A DNA stretch of 64,000 nucleotides from contig NZ_JBDSQX010000019.1 in the NCBI RefSeq assembly GCF_039929605.1, positions 1-64,000 on the forward strand. The letters are read 5' to 3'. The position numbers and the translations under genes are program-made. Below are positions 53,276 to 62,271 of the stretch, in pieces (within the stretch, counting starts at the first letter, position 1; each line of letters begins with the position of its first letter). The notes under the pieces are model-generated. The model saw only the letters and a program-made list of their open reading frames with translations, searched no databases and had not been told where the DNA came from. The DNA is from Pelomonas sp039929605. Its GTDB lineage: Bacteria > Pseudomonadota > Gammaproteobacteria > Burkholderiales > Burkholderiaceae_C.

Positions 53276-53992
53276 TCAGTCCTCATCGGCGAGGGGAAAA
53301 TGCAGCCACAAATGGCGAAGCAGGATCTGGCCTGGTGCTTCACCATTGCGTAGGGTGAAGGTGCGAGCGTGTCGCGACAGCGCAATCGCTGGACCGCCGC
53401 CCTCGCCGCTGACAGGTTCAATGGGTGCATACGGCGCGGCGGAGCCGGAGTCGGCACTCCAAGTTGCTGCCAATGAGGTGCACGGATCGGCTGCCTCAGC
53501 GCCGATGACATAGGCCAGCATGCCCGCATGCGGCATGGCCCAGGCATAGATGCCTTCCTGAAAGCGACGGACGCCGTTCTTCACGTAGTCATCCAACGCA
53601 CGACCGCGTCCGAGAATCTTGCACTCGAAGAACAAGGCGTTCTGATTGCTCGACGGGCGCGAGGACAGGCGAGGAAAGGTGAGATCGGGTCGTTTCTCCA
53701 GGAACTTGCCCGTGTGGTCGTCTATCTCTTGCCCTCGAATCGGACACAGGTACGTGGCGGGGCTGAAGCCAGCAACCTTCCCGGCGTTCAGCAACTCGCA
53801 CAAGGCATCTTGAAGCATCGCCGTGATCTGCGGCTCCGTTCCAGCGGTGAGCACCGCCTGACAGTGGGGATCCCTCGTGATCTGCGACCAGGCTCCAGCG
53901 ATCGCACGCTCGATGGTCTGTATCTGCTTCCTCGACCAAGCACTGAACGGAGGCGGGGGGCCTTTTGGCGCAGTGCCGAGATTGAGAAACAT
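53276..53992 (-). CDS. PD-(D/E)XK-like nuclease candidate of a restriction/defence operon
   Basis: 238 residues from the ATG at 53992. The restriction-type catalytic pattern is visible: an N-terminal glutamate in a helix (TEPQITAMLQDALCELL, Glu53), then Asp103 in KRPDLTFPRL and Glu123-x-Lys125 in ALFFECKILGRG, with spacing normal for PD-(D/E)XK nucleases. No signal peptide or membrane segment. The gene follows the methylase by 12 bases on the same strand, so it is its probable restriction partner. Family name not recognised; nuclease activity is inferred from the motif. Confidence 0.7.
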   Translation of the reverse strand: MFLNLGTAPKGPPPPFSAWSRKQIQTIERAIAGAWSQITRDPHCQAVLTAGTEPQITAMLQDALCELLNAGKVAGFSPATYLCPIRGQEIDDHTGKFLEKRPDLTFPRLSSRPSSNQNALFFECKILGRGRALDDYVKNGVRRFQEGIYAWAMPHAGMLAYVIGAEAADPCTSLAATWSADSGSAAPYAPIEPVSGEGGGPAIALSRHARTFTLRNGEAPGQILLRHLWLHFPLADED

Positions 53993-54004
53993 TAAACGGC
54001 GAGC

Positions 54005-57000
54005 TCAGTGCAGGAACGGTCGAACCAACAGGCCGTCATCGACCAGGTCAAGCGCGAGCAGGCGGGCCTGGCTGCGCGTCCAATACCTGGCGTGCCGAAT
54101 ACGGCCAATCAACCAGTCCTGATCTCCCAGTTGCAGTCGAATCTCCGAGGCTTGCAACGGCTCGCTAGCAAGCTTCAACAGTCGCCGCACAAGCCCCGGG
54201 TCGGGCGAGCGTTGGAGGTCAACGCCCATGCGAAGGAATTGCCACGGTCCATCATCGTTGCTGATGGCATGCGGCCGGACGCTCAAAGAGAGTTCATCGA
54301 GTTCGGCGAGCGTCAATGCGAGAACTTGCGCGAAGGCTTGTACAGCCTCGCCATTGCGCGGCACTTCGCAGAGCCCAGCGGCGAGAGTCTTCGGATACGG
54401 TGCTTCATGCGCAATGACATCTTCTATCAACTGCTGGTCGAAGTTCGAGAGTCCGTAGACCTCAGCCGTCAGTCGGTTCACCTGTTGCCATGGCGCACCT
54501 CCTGCACGAATGCGTTCGGCCAACTCAGAGAGCTTCGTCGCTATCTCACCAACGAGGGTCGTCATCGGCGGGACGGGGAGATCCTCGATGTCGGCCACGT
54601 TAAAAGTCTCACGCTCGACGCCGAACTGAGAACTCGTCATCAGTGACCAGTAAAGGAAGAGATCCGAGTAGGAGACAACGTACATGAAATCTGCCACCAC
54701 CTTCGGGCAGCGTGACACTGGGAAGCCATAGAACGAACGGCTGTACGCAAGGTCGCCGTCCGTGGAGACAGCACCGCGCTGAGCCATCGCGAGCTTGGGT
54801 GCCTGCCTGAAGAGCACGTGCGGTCCGCGGTAGATGACCGGATCGCGAGGCCTTTCCAGTTTCAACTCCGGGAACCGCTGCTCAATCTTCTCCAGGCCGG
54901 CCACTTCAACCGCGTATTCGGGCTTGTCATCTCCTTCGAGGATAGGTAATCCGTGCAGGGCATCAGCATGCTGCTGTCGATTGCCGGCAATGAAGCCTTG
55001 TCGCAGGGCCACCCCCAATTGCTCGAAGTAGTCGCGCAAAGAGATGCGCGGCGCACGCCCGAGCCGGCCGACCAGGTCCAGATCCAACGCCGAACCGCGG
55101 GCAAGCGTCTTAAACACATGTCGTTCGCGCGCAGCCAGCGTCAGCGGCACAGCCATTGCCGAGCGCGGATCCAAGCGGAACTCACCGTTCTGGCCGAGTG
55201 CCGGCTCCAGACGAGGCGAAAGGTAGTAGAACGAGTCGTCAGGCTGGGGAAGCTCGTTCAGGGCCACGACCGCACAGAAGGGTTGACTGTTGGATGGCCA
55301 AATGTGGCGCTCCTTGCGGAGAAACATCCCATTCAAGACGCCGGTCACTCGCGCGAGAGAGAACCACCGGGCACGCACCTCAGTGGCTTCGTCGCTGAAG
55401 AGTAAACGTGCGTGAACGATCATGCCAATGACGCCGCCTGGCCGGCACCATTGCAGTGAGCGCCACATGAACGCCACGTCAGGCCATTGGTGAGGCACCG
55501 GGCTCTTGCCCGTCAGTGAATCCATGCCCCCCACACTTTCGGGCCTCTGAGGCGCAATCGACTCCAACTGCTTCCTGAACTTCGCGTCAAGGCTATTCCA
55601 CGGGGGGTTGGCCAGCACGATGTCGAAAGGACCCAACGCGCTCAGACGAGCACTCAGGCTGCCGAGCTTGGCATCGACTGCGTCACTGAGTCGGTCGGCC
55701 TCGACGCAGTGAAGCGTCGAATCGAAGAGGCGCTCGAACTTCAGGTCAGACAATGGCTGCGGTTGCGGGTCCAGCTCCAGGGATGCCAGATAGAGACTGA
55801 GCGCCGCTACTTTGACTGAAGTCGGGTTGATGTCGAGACCACAAAGCTGCTCGGTCAAGATCTTCCGGATTGCGGCCCGCTGCGGACGTCGTCCGGTGTG
55901 TTGCCATCGCTCCGCGACGAGACGGCGGAACGCCAAAACGAGGAACACCCCCGCGCCCGCTGCCGGATCCAGAACCCGTGCAAGGTGACGCTTGGGTGCA
56001 GGGGTGGCCGCGAACACGCCATCAACCAACAGTTCCGCGATGTCGCGCGGCGTGTAGTGGATGCTCGTTGCATGCGCGTGCTCGGGCGTGAAGCGATGCG
56101 CGAAATGCTCGTAGACCTGGCTGAGGACGTCCACTGGGATGTGCTCGAAGCGCAGACCGTCCCAGTCCAGCGAGAGTTGCCCATCGGCTGACCGCGCCAT
56201 GATGTTGCTCAACGTGGAGCAGACCTTCTCACTCGCTTGCCCGAGCCCTGACAGGTAGCCGCGGTAGTCCTTGGTTCCGAGGTCCAACAAGTCGCCGTTG
56301 AACGTCCGATCGAGCCACTCAAAAGTGCCCACAAGGGCATCGACGGTTCCAAAGAGGTTCTCCGGGCGCAGGGTTCCTGCGACGATCTTGTCGACCTCGT
56401 GTGGCTTGACGATGCCCCGATCTACGAGAAACCGCGTGAACAGTGCGCGCCCGATAAGAGACAGTACCTCCCCATCTGAAAGAGTCGATCCCGGGACCGC
56501 GTCCCGCAGACCATCAGCCGCCTTGGTCAGCAGATCGAAGAGCAAGTCGTCGAGCCAAAGTCGGTTGGCCCGCTCCTGCGGCGTCAGTTCGCGCCCGCCA
56601 TTGAGGAGCTTGCGCACGCTCAAGGGATCCTCGCCGTCAATCACCGCATCCACAGTGGGCGCCTGCCCCTCGGCATAGAAGCCCACGCGATAAACAGTCA
56701 TCGTCCCGGGGCGAACGACAGCTAAGTGACCTGCATCGGCACGGCAGGCCAGCGACCGCATCAGCTGGACGATAGACGCGTCCGCACCCTGCGGTGCCGG
56801 AACGCTGCTTCGCACCACGTACAGGGCGGCCTTACCCGAGACTTCGACTACGCCTTCCAGCGAAGCCCTTCCATCGCCGGTGGGATCTTGCGACGCGGAC
56901 AGCAGGTCCATGTACCGCAAATGACGTGCGGACGGACTCTCCTGGAAATCTACGAACGCCTCGGCGGGAACGCCAAGACGCTCTGCTGCGCTAACTTGCG

Positions 57001-57010
57001 CGGCGGCCAC
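54005..57010 (-). CDS. N6-adenine DNA methyltransferase, Eco57I/type IIG-like (1001 residues)
   Basis: 1001 residues. The N-terminal part (about 1-320) contains YRVGFYAEGQAPTVDAVIDGED and an RFLVDRG-type helix bundle seen in Eco57I/type ISP enzymes. Motif I of the methylase is VLDPAAGAGVFLVLAFRRL (residue about 345), and catalytic motif IV is FDIVLANPPWNS (NPPW, residue about 467), marking N6-adenine methylation. The C-terminal 400 residues (ISLRDYFEQLGVALRQGF..., FNVADIEDLPVPPM) resemble a TaqI-like target recognition region with a helical tail. No clear nuclease motif is in this protein; the next gene supplies one. It overlaps the HTH gene by 20 bases. Third-position GC is lower than in flanking genes. 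Confidence 0.9.
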   Translation of the reverse strand: MAAAQVSAAERLGVPAEAFVDFQESPSARHLRYMDLLSASQDPTGDGRASLEGVVEVSGKAALYVVRSSVPAPQGADASIVQLMRSLACRADAGHLAVVRPGTMTVYRVGFYAEGQAPTVDAVIDGEDPLSVRKLLNGGRELTPQERANRLWLDDLLFDLLTKAADGLRDAVPGSTLSDGEVLSLIGRALFTRFLVDRGIVKPHEVDKIVAGTLRPENLFGTVDALVGTFEWLDRTFNGDLLDLGTKDYRGYLSGLGQASEKVCSTLSNIMARSADGQLSLDWDGLRFEHIPVDVLSQVYEHFAHRFTPEHAHATSIHYTPRDIAELLVDGVFAATPAPKRHLARVLDPAAGAGVFLVLAFRRLVAERWQHTGRRPQRAAIRKILTEQLCGLDINPTSVKVAALSLYLASLELDPQPQPLSDLKFERLFDSTLHCVEADRLSDAVDAKLGSLSARLSALGPFDIVLANPPWNSLDAKFRKQLESIAPQRPESVGGMDSLTGKSPVPHQWPDVAFMWRSLQWCRPGGVIGMIVHARLLFSDEATEVRARWFSLARVTGVLNGMFLRKERHIWPSNSQPFCAVVALNELPQPDDSFYYLSPRLEPALGQNGEFRLDPRSAMAVPLTLAARERHVFKTLARGSALDLDLVGRLGRAPRISLRDYFEQLGVALRQGFIAGNRQQHADALHGLPILEGDDKPEYAVEVAGLEKIEQRFPELKLERPRDPVIYRGPHVLFRQAPKLAMAQRGAVSTDGDLAYSRSFYGFPVSRCPKVVADFMYVVSYSDLFLYWSLMTSSQFGVERETFNVADIEDLPVPPMTTLVGEIATKLSELAERIRAGGAPWQQVNRLTAEVYGLSNFDQQLIEDVIAHEAPYPKTLAAGLCEVPRNGEAVQAFAQVLALTLAELDELSLSVRPHAISNDDGPWQFLRMGVDLQRSPDPGLVRRLLKLASEPLQASEIRLQLGDQDWLIGRIRHARYWTRSQARLLALDLVDDGLLVRPFLH

Positions 57011-57482
57011 GGATGGGGTCCCTTACAGGCAGTTGGTTCACGGACACCAGCCCCAGCGCGAGCTCGCGCTGCACGGGCATCTGCAGGCCGATGAACGCGT
57101 AAACATCCTTCCAAACTGGCTCGGGATCAATCGAGATGGATACGCCTCCTGCAGGCTCGATGGCGGCCTCCCAGACGCCTTCGTTGACCCGATTCAAGAA
57201 GAGTCGCGCGGCGGGCGAGTTGAGAGATGAAGGTCGGTTCACGTGGTCGTACAGCGATGCAGAGAAACGCGCGATCGTGGTCACCGGCAAACCCATGCCT
57301 CGGTGTAACAGTGCGACCAAGCTAAAAAATGCCAAGTCCGTGATAGCGAACCGTCGTGCAGTGCGCGCTTGCGTGAGCGCTTGATCGAAGGGCGGGAGCA
57401 CGCTCAACCAACGCTGCAAGTCCGTCCGGGTCAAGCCGATAAGGCTCCGGACGTGCATTGCGGTGAACTGAAGCCCTGCCAT
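56991..57482 (-). CDS. HTH-containing protein heading the methylase operon
   Basis: 163 residues. The first 50 residues contain a MerR-like or winged-helix motif: HVRSLIGLTRTDLQRWLSVLPPF followed by ITDLAFFSLVALLHRGMGLPVTTIARF, two helix-turn-helix-like units. The C-terminal part (SISIDPEPVWKDVYAFIGLQMPVQREL) is a beta region. The protein precedes the methylase and overlaps it by 20 bases, and a perfect 9-bp dyad lies 15-44 bases upstream of its start. That layout is the one used by controller proteins of restriction systems, so autoregulation is likely. Exact family not identified. Confidence 0.75.
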   Translation of the reverse strand: MAGLQFTAMHVRSLIGLTRTDLQRWLSVLPPFDQALTQARTARRFAITDLAFFSLVALLHRGMGLPVTTIARFSASLYDHVNRPSSLNSPAARLFLNRVNEGVWEAAIEPAGGVSISIDPEPVWKDVYAFIGLQMPVQRELALGLVSVNQLPVRDPIRGRRAS

Positions 57483-57878
57483 CCGGGCATTCTAGGCAGA
57501 GCTGCATCTAGTTTGAAGCAGCTCTGAGCGCTTTAACGTGTAATGTCGTGCGGCAAGAGGGGGTCTACGTCGGTTCTGGCGCGGGCGTTTTTTGGTTCAT
57601 GACGAGCCGCCAGTGGTCGCTTGAACTTCGGTTCTGGGGTGACGGAGCTCTGGGCAAGGACATCAGCAACGGGCCGGACTGAGCCACTCACCCTCTCCCG
57701 CGAGCGATGGTTGGTAGGCCGCAAACCCCGCCGACCAAGTCGAAGGACTGCTCTCGATGCTGGGCAGTCGGTCTATGCCTTCATCGCCGACGGGAGGTGA
57801 AGGCTGCAGCGGCCGTTCCGGCCGAGGCCCGCGAACGTCTGAATTCAGCCTCAAAACGGTGGTTCTAGTGCAGGAGCT
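57483..57878. other. 396-bp gap upstream of the methylase operon
   Basis: Apart from the dyad at 57497-57526, no gene is seen. The right end (about 57800-57870) contains CGCGAACGTCTGAATTCAGCCTC, which resembles CGCGAACGTCTCAGATCAGCCTG at about 58298-58320. The two related segments bracket the small DUF433 gene. Confidence 0.5.
57497..57526 (-). promoter_or_regulatory. Perfect dyad operator candidate upstream of the HTH-methylase-nuclease operon
   Basis: CAGAGCTGC (57497-57505) and GCAGCTCTG (57518-57526) are exact reverse complements separated by 12 bases. The site lies 15-44 bases before the HTH gene ATG at 57482, where a controller protein would bind. No other explanation, such as a T-tailed terminator, fits its position. 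Confidence 0.6.
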
Positions 57879-58109
57879 TCACGCCCCAGCCGGCAGGCGC
57901 AACTCCCGGCTCTCGCGCTCGGCCGCATAGGCCAAGCAGGCCAGGATGTCCGCCGTGGTCAGCTCCGGGTAGTCGCTGACGATCTGCTCGGGCGTCTGGC
58001 CCAGGGCAAGCCAGCCGAGCACGTCACCAACTGCGATACGCAACTCGCGGACACAGGGCCGCCCTCCACGGCGTTGGGCGTCGATGGTGATCAAAGGGTC
58101 TGCAGCCAT
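57879..58109 (-). CDS. DUF433 family antitoxin-like protein (orphan)
   Basis: 76 residues from the ATG at 58109. Contains DPLITIDAQRRGGRPCVRELRIAVGDVLGWLALGQTPEQIVSDYPELTTADILACLAYAAER, the whole DUF433 signature (GxPxxxGxRIxVxDxLxxLAxGxxxxxIxxDYPxLxxxDIxAxLxYAA). Such proteins usually pair with a DUF5615 PIN-like toxin directly downstream; none is present before the methylase operon, so the toxin has been lost or this copy acts alone. Flanked by two related repeat segments. Confidence 0.9.
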   Translation of the reverse strand: MAADPLITIDAQRRGGRPCVRELRIAVGDVLGWLALGQTPEQIVSDYPELTTADILACLAYAAERESRELRLPAGA

Positions 58110-58587
58110 GGCGCCAATGCTCGCACAAGCGCCCGGGGTCCGCATCAATTCACCGCTGCTGCGGCTTGGCTGCGACCGCCTGAGAGCCACTCGTTGCCGC
58201 CGCCACCGTGCCAGTTTCCGGTGCGAAGCAGTCGGGCCGTGCTGCCAGTGTCCACCGACAGGTTTTCATGGCTGCGGTCGTTCGAGCCCCCCACCGCGAA
58301 CGTCTCAGATCAGCCTGACGCTGCGTCGCACGGCTTTCTCTGACAGGCCTCTGATGCTTCGACTCAAGCGCTAAGACAACGCTGAACAAGTCCCTCGCGC
58401 GCAGCGCATCGCGGGGACTTATTCGGCGTCGCCCTAGCGCCAAGACCCCGCCCCCCTAACGATCAAACCGTGCGGGCCATCGGCAGACACGGCCAGGGCG
58501 TGGGTCTCTTCGCTCAAGACGCCCAGGGGAGTGGTCGCCAGCACTGGAAGTTCCTGGGGAGCTTCGTGATGCAAGCGGCACAGTGGT
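58110..58587. other. 478-bp gap between DUF433 and the GH39 locus
   Basis: No gene is supported. It holds the second CGCGAACGTCT-type segment (about 58298-58320) and a hairpin, AAGTCCCTCGCG (58388-58399) against CGCGGGGACTT (58410-58420), which may end the GH39 transcript. Sequence style is that of dispersed intergenic repeats. Confidence 0.5.
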
Positions 58588-60180
58588 TCAGCGTTTGCCC
58601 GGGTCTAGCGTCAGCAGGACGATGTCGTTGCTGCGCATCGGCACAGTGAAGTTCAGCAGGCCGTTCTTGCCGATGTTGACGGTACGCTTTACTTCGGGAA
58701 GGTCGCGGGTCAGTGACTGCAGCTTGGCAAGCTGCGCCGCATCGAGGTTGACGGGCGAACCCATCTCGAGGTAAGCGGTGTAGGCGTCGTTGGTCTTGTA
58801 GCCGACGCGGCGCAGCTCGAGCCGATAAGCGCCCGGCTTCAGGTTTCGCAGCGCAAGCTTGAGCGCCGGCGCCGGGCCGTTGGGCACCGGCTTGGCGAAG
58901 AACACACCGTTAGCGGTGGTCTTCTGGTCGGGATGCTGCCAGTCCCATGCCACGACGGCCGTTTTGTCGCCGTCGACCGTGGCCAGTACCTTGTCGTCGG
59001 CGCTTGGGATCTCGGTGCCGCGCAACGCGTTGAGGTACTTGTATGCGAACCAAGTCGCCTTGCGCAGGCCATCGCGTGTCATCAAGCCGAAGCCGCCATG
59101 GAAGGCGCGGGGCGGCGGGCCTGGCTCCTCGAACAGGTCGCTGTAGGTCCAGTAGCTCATCGCCTGCGCATAGCCTCGCGTGGCGCGCAGCTTGGTCAGG
59201 ATCCACGGCGCGCTGATGTAGCTGTCGTGCACCTTGTCGTACGGGTTGTAGCTGGTGCTCCACTCGGTGAGGTACAGCGGAATGCCGGGGAACGGCGAGG
59301 CTTCGATCTCTTTGCGATTGCGGCGCACGTCGCCGACGATCGCATCCGGGTTCGGATCCAGGATGCGGTCCGACTTGCCGAACTCGTCGAGGAAGCCTTC
59401 CGTGACACCGTAGGTGTGGGTGGTGACGAAGTCGACCGGCACGCCTTCCTGTTTGGCATAGGCCAGCAGCTCGGGCACCCAGAAAGCGCCGGCCGTGGCA
59501 GGGCCACCGACCTTCAGTTCGGCGTCCACCTTCTTGAGCGTGCGCGCAGTGTTGGCGTACAGCTCGAAATAGGCCTTCTGGTCGGCCTTTTCCCAGAAGC
59601 CGTCGAGGTTGGGCTCGTTCCACACTTCGAACGGCCACTTGCGCACTTCTTCGATGCCATAGCGCTGGATGAGGTGGCGCGCGAAGGCGTCGATCAACTC
59701 AGTCCAGGGCCCCGGCTGCGGGTGCGAGGTGTTGCCCTTCTAGTAGAAGATCTTCAGGTCGGAGGTCTTCATCACGGCGGGTGTGAAGCCGAGCTCGATG
59801 AAGGGCTTGACGCCACTGGCCAGCAGGCCGTCGTAGAGCTTGTCGATGCCGGTCCAATCGAACAGCAGCTTGTCGCCGTCCTTCTTCACCGTGCCGTAGA
59901 CGTCGTGAAAGATGTCGTGGAAGCGCACGTAGCGAAAGCCCAGTTCGTCCGCCGCCGTCTTGAGTTGCGCGATGTTTTCGGGGCGGCCGGTGGTGCCCGG
60001 GTAGTCCGCGCCCACAGAAAGGTCGAAGAAGCGGTCCATGGGCTGGGTGGCTGCCGCGCGGTCCAGCGTCACCGCGCGAGCGGCGGGCGGTGCGGCGAGA
60101 CTCGCGGTGCTCAGGCTGAGCGAAAGGAGCGTCGCCGCGAGGCTGACAACGCTTCGGGGCAGGGAAAGGGATGTGTTCAT
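58588..60180 (-). pseudogene. GH39-family beta-xylosidase interrupted by an in-frame amber stop
   Basis: The frame is continuous from the ATG at 60180 to the stop at 58588 (530 codons) except for TAG at 59740-59742. The N-terminal piece (146 residues) has a signal peptide and ends KIFY; the sequence resumes KGNTSHPQPGPW, so a tryptophan codon (TGG) has probably become TAG. The remainder carries GH39 catalytic residues: acid/base Glu in FEVWNEPNLDGFW and nucleophile Glu in PLYLTEWSTSYN, plus a C-terminal beta domain. It would release xylose from xylo-oligosaccharides. As written it makes only the inactive N-terminal part unless the stop is suppressed or is a sequencing error. Confidence 0.88.
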
Positions 60181-60262
60181 TGGAGGATTTCGGAGGACTT
60201 CGGAAGAGAGGGGCGGCAGGCCCGGCGCCAGAAGCTGGACGCCAGCCTGCCGAACCATGCGC

Positions 60263-60418
60263 TCAGTTGCTGTAGAGGAAACCGCGGCCGTTGCCGCTGA
60301 TGTAGATGCGTCCGTAGATACCGACGGTGATGTCCGTGGAAGCGAGCCCGTCGGACTCGACGCGCAGGACGAGCGCGCCCGTCTGGCCCGCGCGACTGCG
60401 CACGCCTGATAGGAACCA
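60263..60418 (-). pseudogene. Orphaned C-terminal protein fragment in the hemicellulose locus
   Basis: A minus-strand frame of 51 codons reads WFLSGVRSRAGQTGALVL, then RVESDGLASTDITVGIYG and ends GFLYSN. It has the alternating hydrophobic pattern of a glycosidase C-terminal beta-sandwich but no start codon and no upstream continuation (a stop lies just before it). Read as the leftover end of a deleted gene between GH5 and GH39. Enzyme family cannot be decided from 51 residues. Confidence 0.45.
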
Positions 60419-60482
60419 TGATCATGAAATCATCAACCGCAAGCAACGTGCCCACCCCGGTCCGGAATCGGCCAAGGAATTC

Positions 60483-60512
60483 AAAAAGAAGGCCCGCCAG
60501 GCGGCGGGCCTT
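60483..60512 (-). terminator. Rho-independent terminator of the GH5 gene
   Basis: On the minus strand, AAGGCCCGCC and GGCGGGCCTT form a perfect 10-bp stem with a four-base loop (60489-60512), followed by TTCTTTTT. This is a textbook intrinsic terminator 20 bases after the GH5 stop. Confidence 0.92.
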
Positions 60513-60531
60513 CGGACCCACTCAAAGGGAA

Positions 60532-62199
60532 TTACAGACCCGAAATCGGAGCAAGCTCGGAATTGCCTAGCACGGAGTCAAGCAGGTACCAGTCCAGGAC
60601 CTCACCGGTCGTCTCGTGGAAGAGGTCGTGTTGGATTACCCAGGCCGTGCCACTGAACCCAAGGCTGGCGATCTTATTCTGCACGTACTTGTTCCAGTGC
60701 GTGGTTGACCGGTAGTTCTGGTCCTTGTATGAGCCGGTCAGGCCGAGGCTCGCCGGCTTTACCCCAGCGCGATATTCGCCGATCAGCACGGGGATACCCC
60801 GGTCCGTGAAATACTTCATCTTGGCGAGCTGAGTATCAATGAGGCTTTCGTCACTTCCCGCCTTGACATTGCGATTCGTGAACTGGTTGCTCACTTTATA
60901 GTTATATCCCCAGAAGGCGCTCCAAGTCCCCCACGACTCATCTGTATCCATCAAGGTGTAGTCAAAGGGATCATAAAAGTGCACTTCGACCACCCGCTTA
61001 TTCGCCGGATCCGTAGGTAGATTCTTTCCAAAGTTAAGCGTGTTATCGATATTGGTGTTCGGCCCTTGGATGACCAGCCAGCGAACAGCATTGCCGCCGC
61101 CGTTGGCGCGCATCGCGTTGATCCAATTCTGCTGGTATTGGTAGAGCACATTGGTCTTCGCCTGGGTTGGCGCGTCAGGTTCGTTGGCAACAGCGAAGGC
61201 CAATTTGTCGCTGTCGTACCATTTGAAGGTGTTCGCAACCTGGGTCCACATGTTGATCAACTTGGCGTTGATCGCAGAGTCGTAGGAGTTGAAGCCGTTG
61301 CGTTCGAACCAGCCAAGGTCATAGTGGTCGTTGATGATGACGTACAGGCCATCGGCAAGGGCCCAGTCGACCGTCTGCTTGACCTGGGCCATGAACGCGG
61401 GATCGATCGTTCCGTTGGTGGAATGGATATCCCACCCAACTGGTATGCGCAGGGTCTTGAACCCCCTATCCCTGATGGAGTCGATCAGCGCTTTGGTCGG
61501 CGCCGCCGCTCCTGGCCAGAATGCTTCGAGGGTGTTTCCCAGGTTGATACCGGGATTCGGAAAGACTTGGGTCTGCGCGCTGGGCACGGTGATCACGAAC
61601 GCCTGGGTGGTCTTGGCGCCGCAGGCGTTGGTGTAAGTGGCGGTGGCCGTGCAGCTGGCGGCGGGCGTGATCAACTGCTCGCGGGCCGAACCCGACGTGC
61701 CGCAGCCGCTCCAGCTCCACGAGCCGCCGTTGATCGGCTGCGGGCCGAGGATGGCGGAGTTGCCGGCAGTGACCGTGGCCGATGACGTCTGCGTCCAGGA
61801 GCCGTTGGCGCTGATCCACGGCGACACAGCGGTCGGCGCGCAACTGGTGCCGCGTGTGGCGCTGGCCGAGCCGGAGTTGTAGCTGCCGGCGCTGGTCGTG
61901 AACTTGACCCAGTACCAGTAGGGCGTGCCGGTGTTGGCCGCGGCGTCGGCGTAGGTCCTGGCGCTGGTGGCTGGCACGGCGATGCGGGTGCGGCCGGCGG
62001 GGTCAGCGTCGGTGTCGCGGTAGACCTCCAGGCGCGTGACGGTGCCGTTCACGGTCCAGTTGAGCTGGTTGTTGTTGGCCGAGCCGCTGGCGCTCAGGCA
62101 GACGGTGGCGCCGCCGCCGCTGCCGCAGCTTTGCGCCTGCGCGAGTGTGCCTGCGCTTGCTCCGAAAGCAAGGAGCAGTGCTGGTATCAAGGTTCTCAT
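60532..62199 (-). CDS. Secreted GH5-family glycosidase (endoglucanase/cellulase-like) with N-terminal beta domains
   Basis: 555 residues. Signal peptide LIPALLLAFGASAGTLAQA. Residues about 25-115 form a fibronectin-III-like domain (NQLNWTVNGTVTRLEVYRDTD). Residues about 120-210 are a second beta domain with SWTQTSSATVTAGNSAILGP and three cysteines. The GH5 barrel starts at PNPGINLGNTLEAFW, with FKTLRIPVGWDIH, acid/base Glu in FAVANEPDAP, VEVHFYDPFDYT and nucleophile Glu in IPVLIGEYRAG. It hydrolyses internal beta-1,4 links in glucan, mannan or xylan; substrate not decidable. AAAGGTAGAAC precedes the ATG. Ended by a strong terminator. Confidence 0.92.
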   Translation of the reverse strand: MRTLIPALLLAFGASAGTLAQAQSCGSGGGATVCLSASGSANNNQLNWTVNGTVTRLEVYRDTDADPAGRTRIAVPATSARTYADAAANTGTPYWYWVKFTTSAGSYNSGSASATRGTSCAPTAVSPWISANGSWTQTSSATVTAGNSAILGPQPINGGSWSWSGCGTSGSAREQLITPAASCTATATYTNACGAKTTQAFVITVPSAQTQVFPNPGINLGNTLEAFWPGAAAPTKALIDSIRDRGFKTLRIPVGWDIHSTNGTIDPAFMAQVKQTVDWALADGLYVIINDHYDLGWFERNGFNSYDSAINAKLINMWTQVANTFKWYDSDKLAFAVANEPDAPTQAKTNVLYQYQQNWINAMRANGGGNAVRWLVIQGPNTNIDNTLNFGKNLPTDPANKRVVEVHFYDPFDYTLMDTDESWGTWSAFWGYNYKVSNQFTNRNVKAGSDESLIDTQLAKMKYFTDRGIPVLIGEYRAGVKPASLGLTGSYKDQNYRSTTHWNKYVQNKIASLGFSGTAWVIQHDLFHETTGEVLDWYLLDSVLGNSELAPISGL

Positions 62200-62271
62200 G
62201 TTCTACCTTTCTAGGTGAAGGTGCTCGGCCGGTTGTCTCCTCCGGACTCGAGCGTTATGGAAGGACGCAGC

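Larger units (their letters stand above)
60181..60531. other. 351-bp gap between GH39 and GH5 genes
   Basis: Contains an orphaned protein tail (60263-60418, minus strand) and the terminator of the GH5 gene (60483-60512), both listed separately. No intact gene. Confidence 0.7.

Noticed and set aside
57663..57854. A 63-codon minus-strand frame in the gap near DUF433
   Set aside because: It lies in repeat-like intergenic sequence, with proline/serine-rich translation and no start signals.
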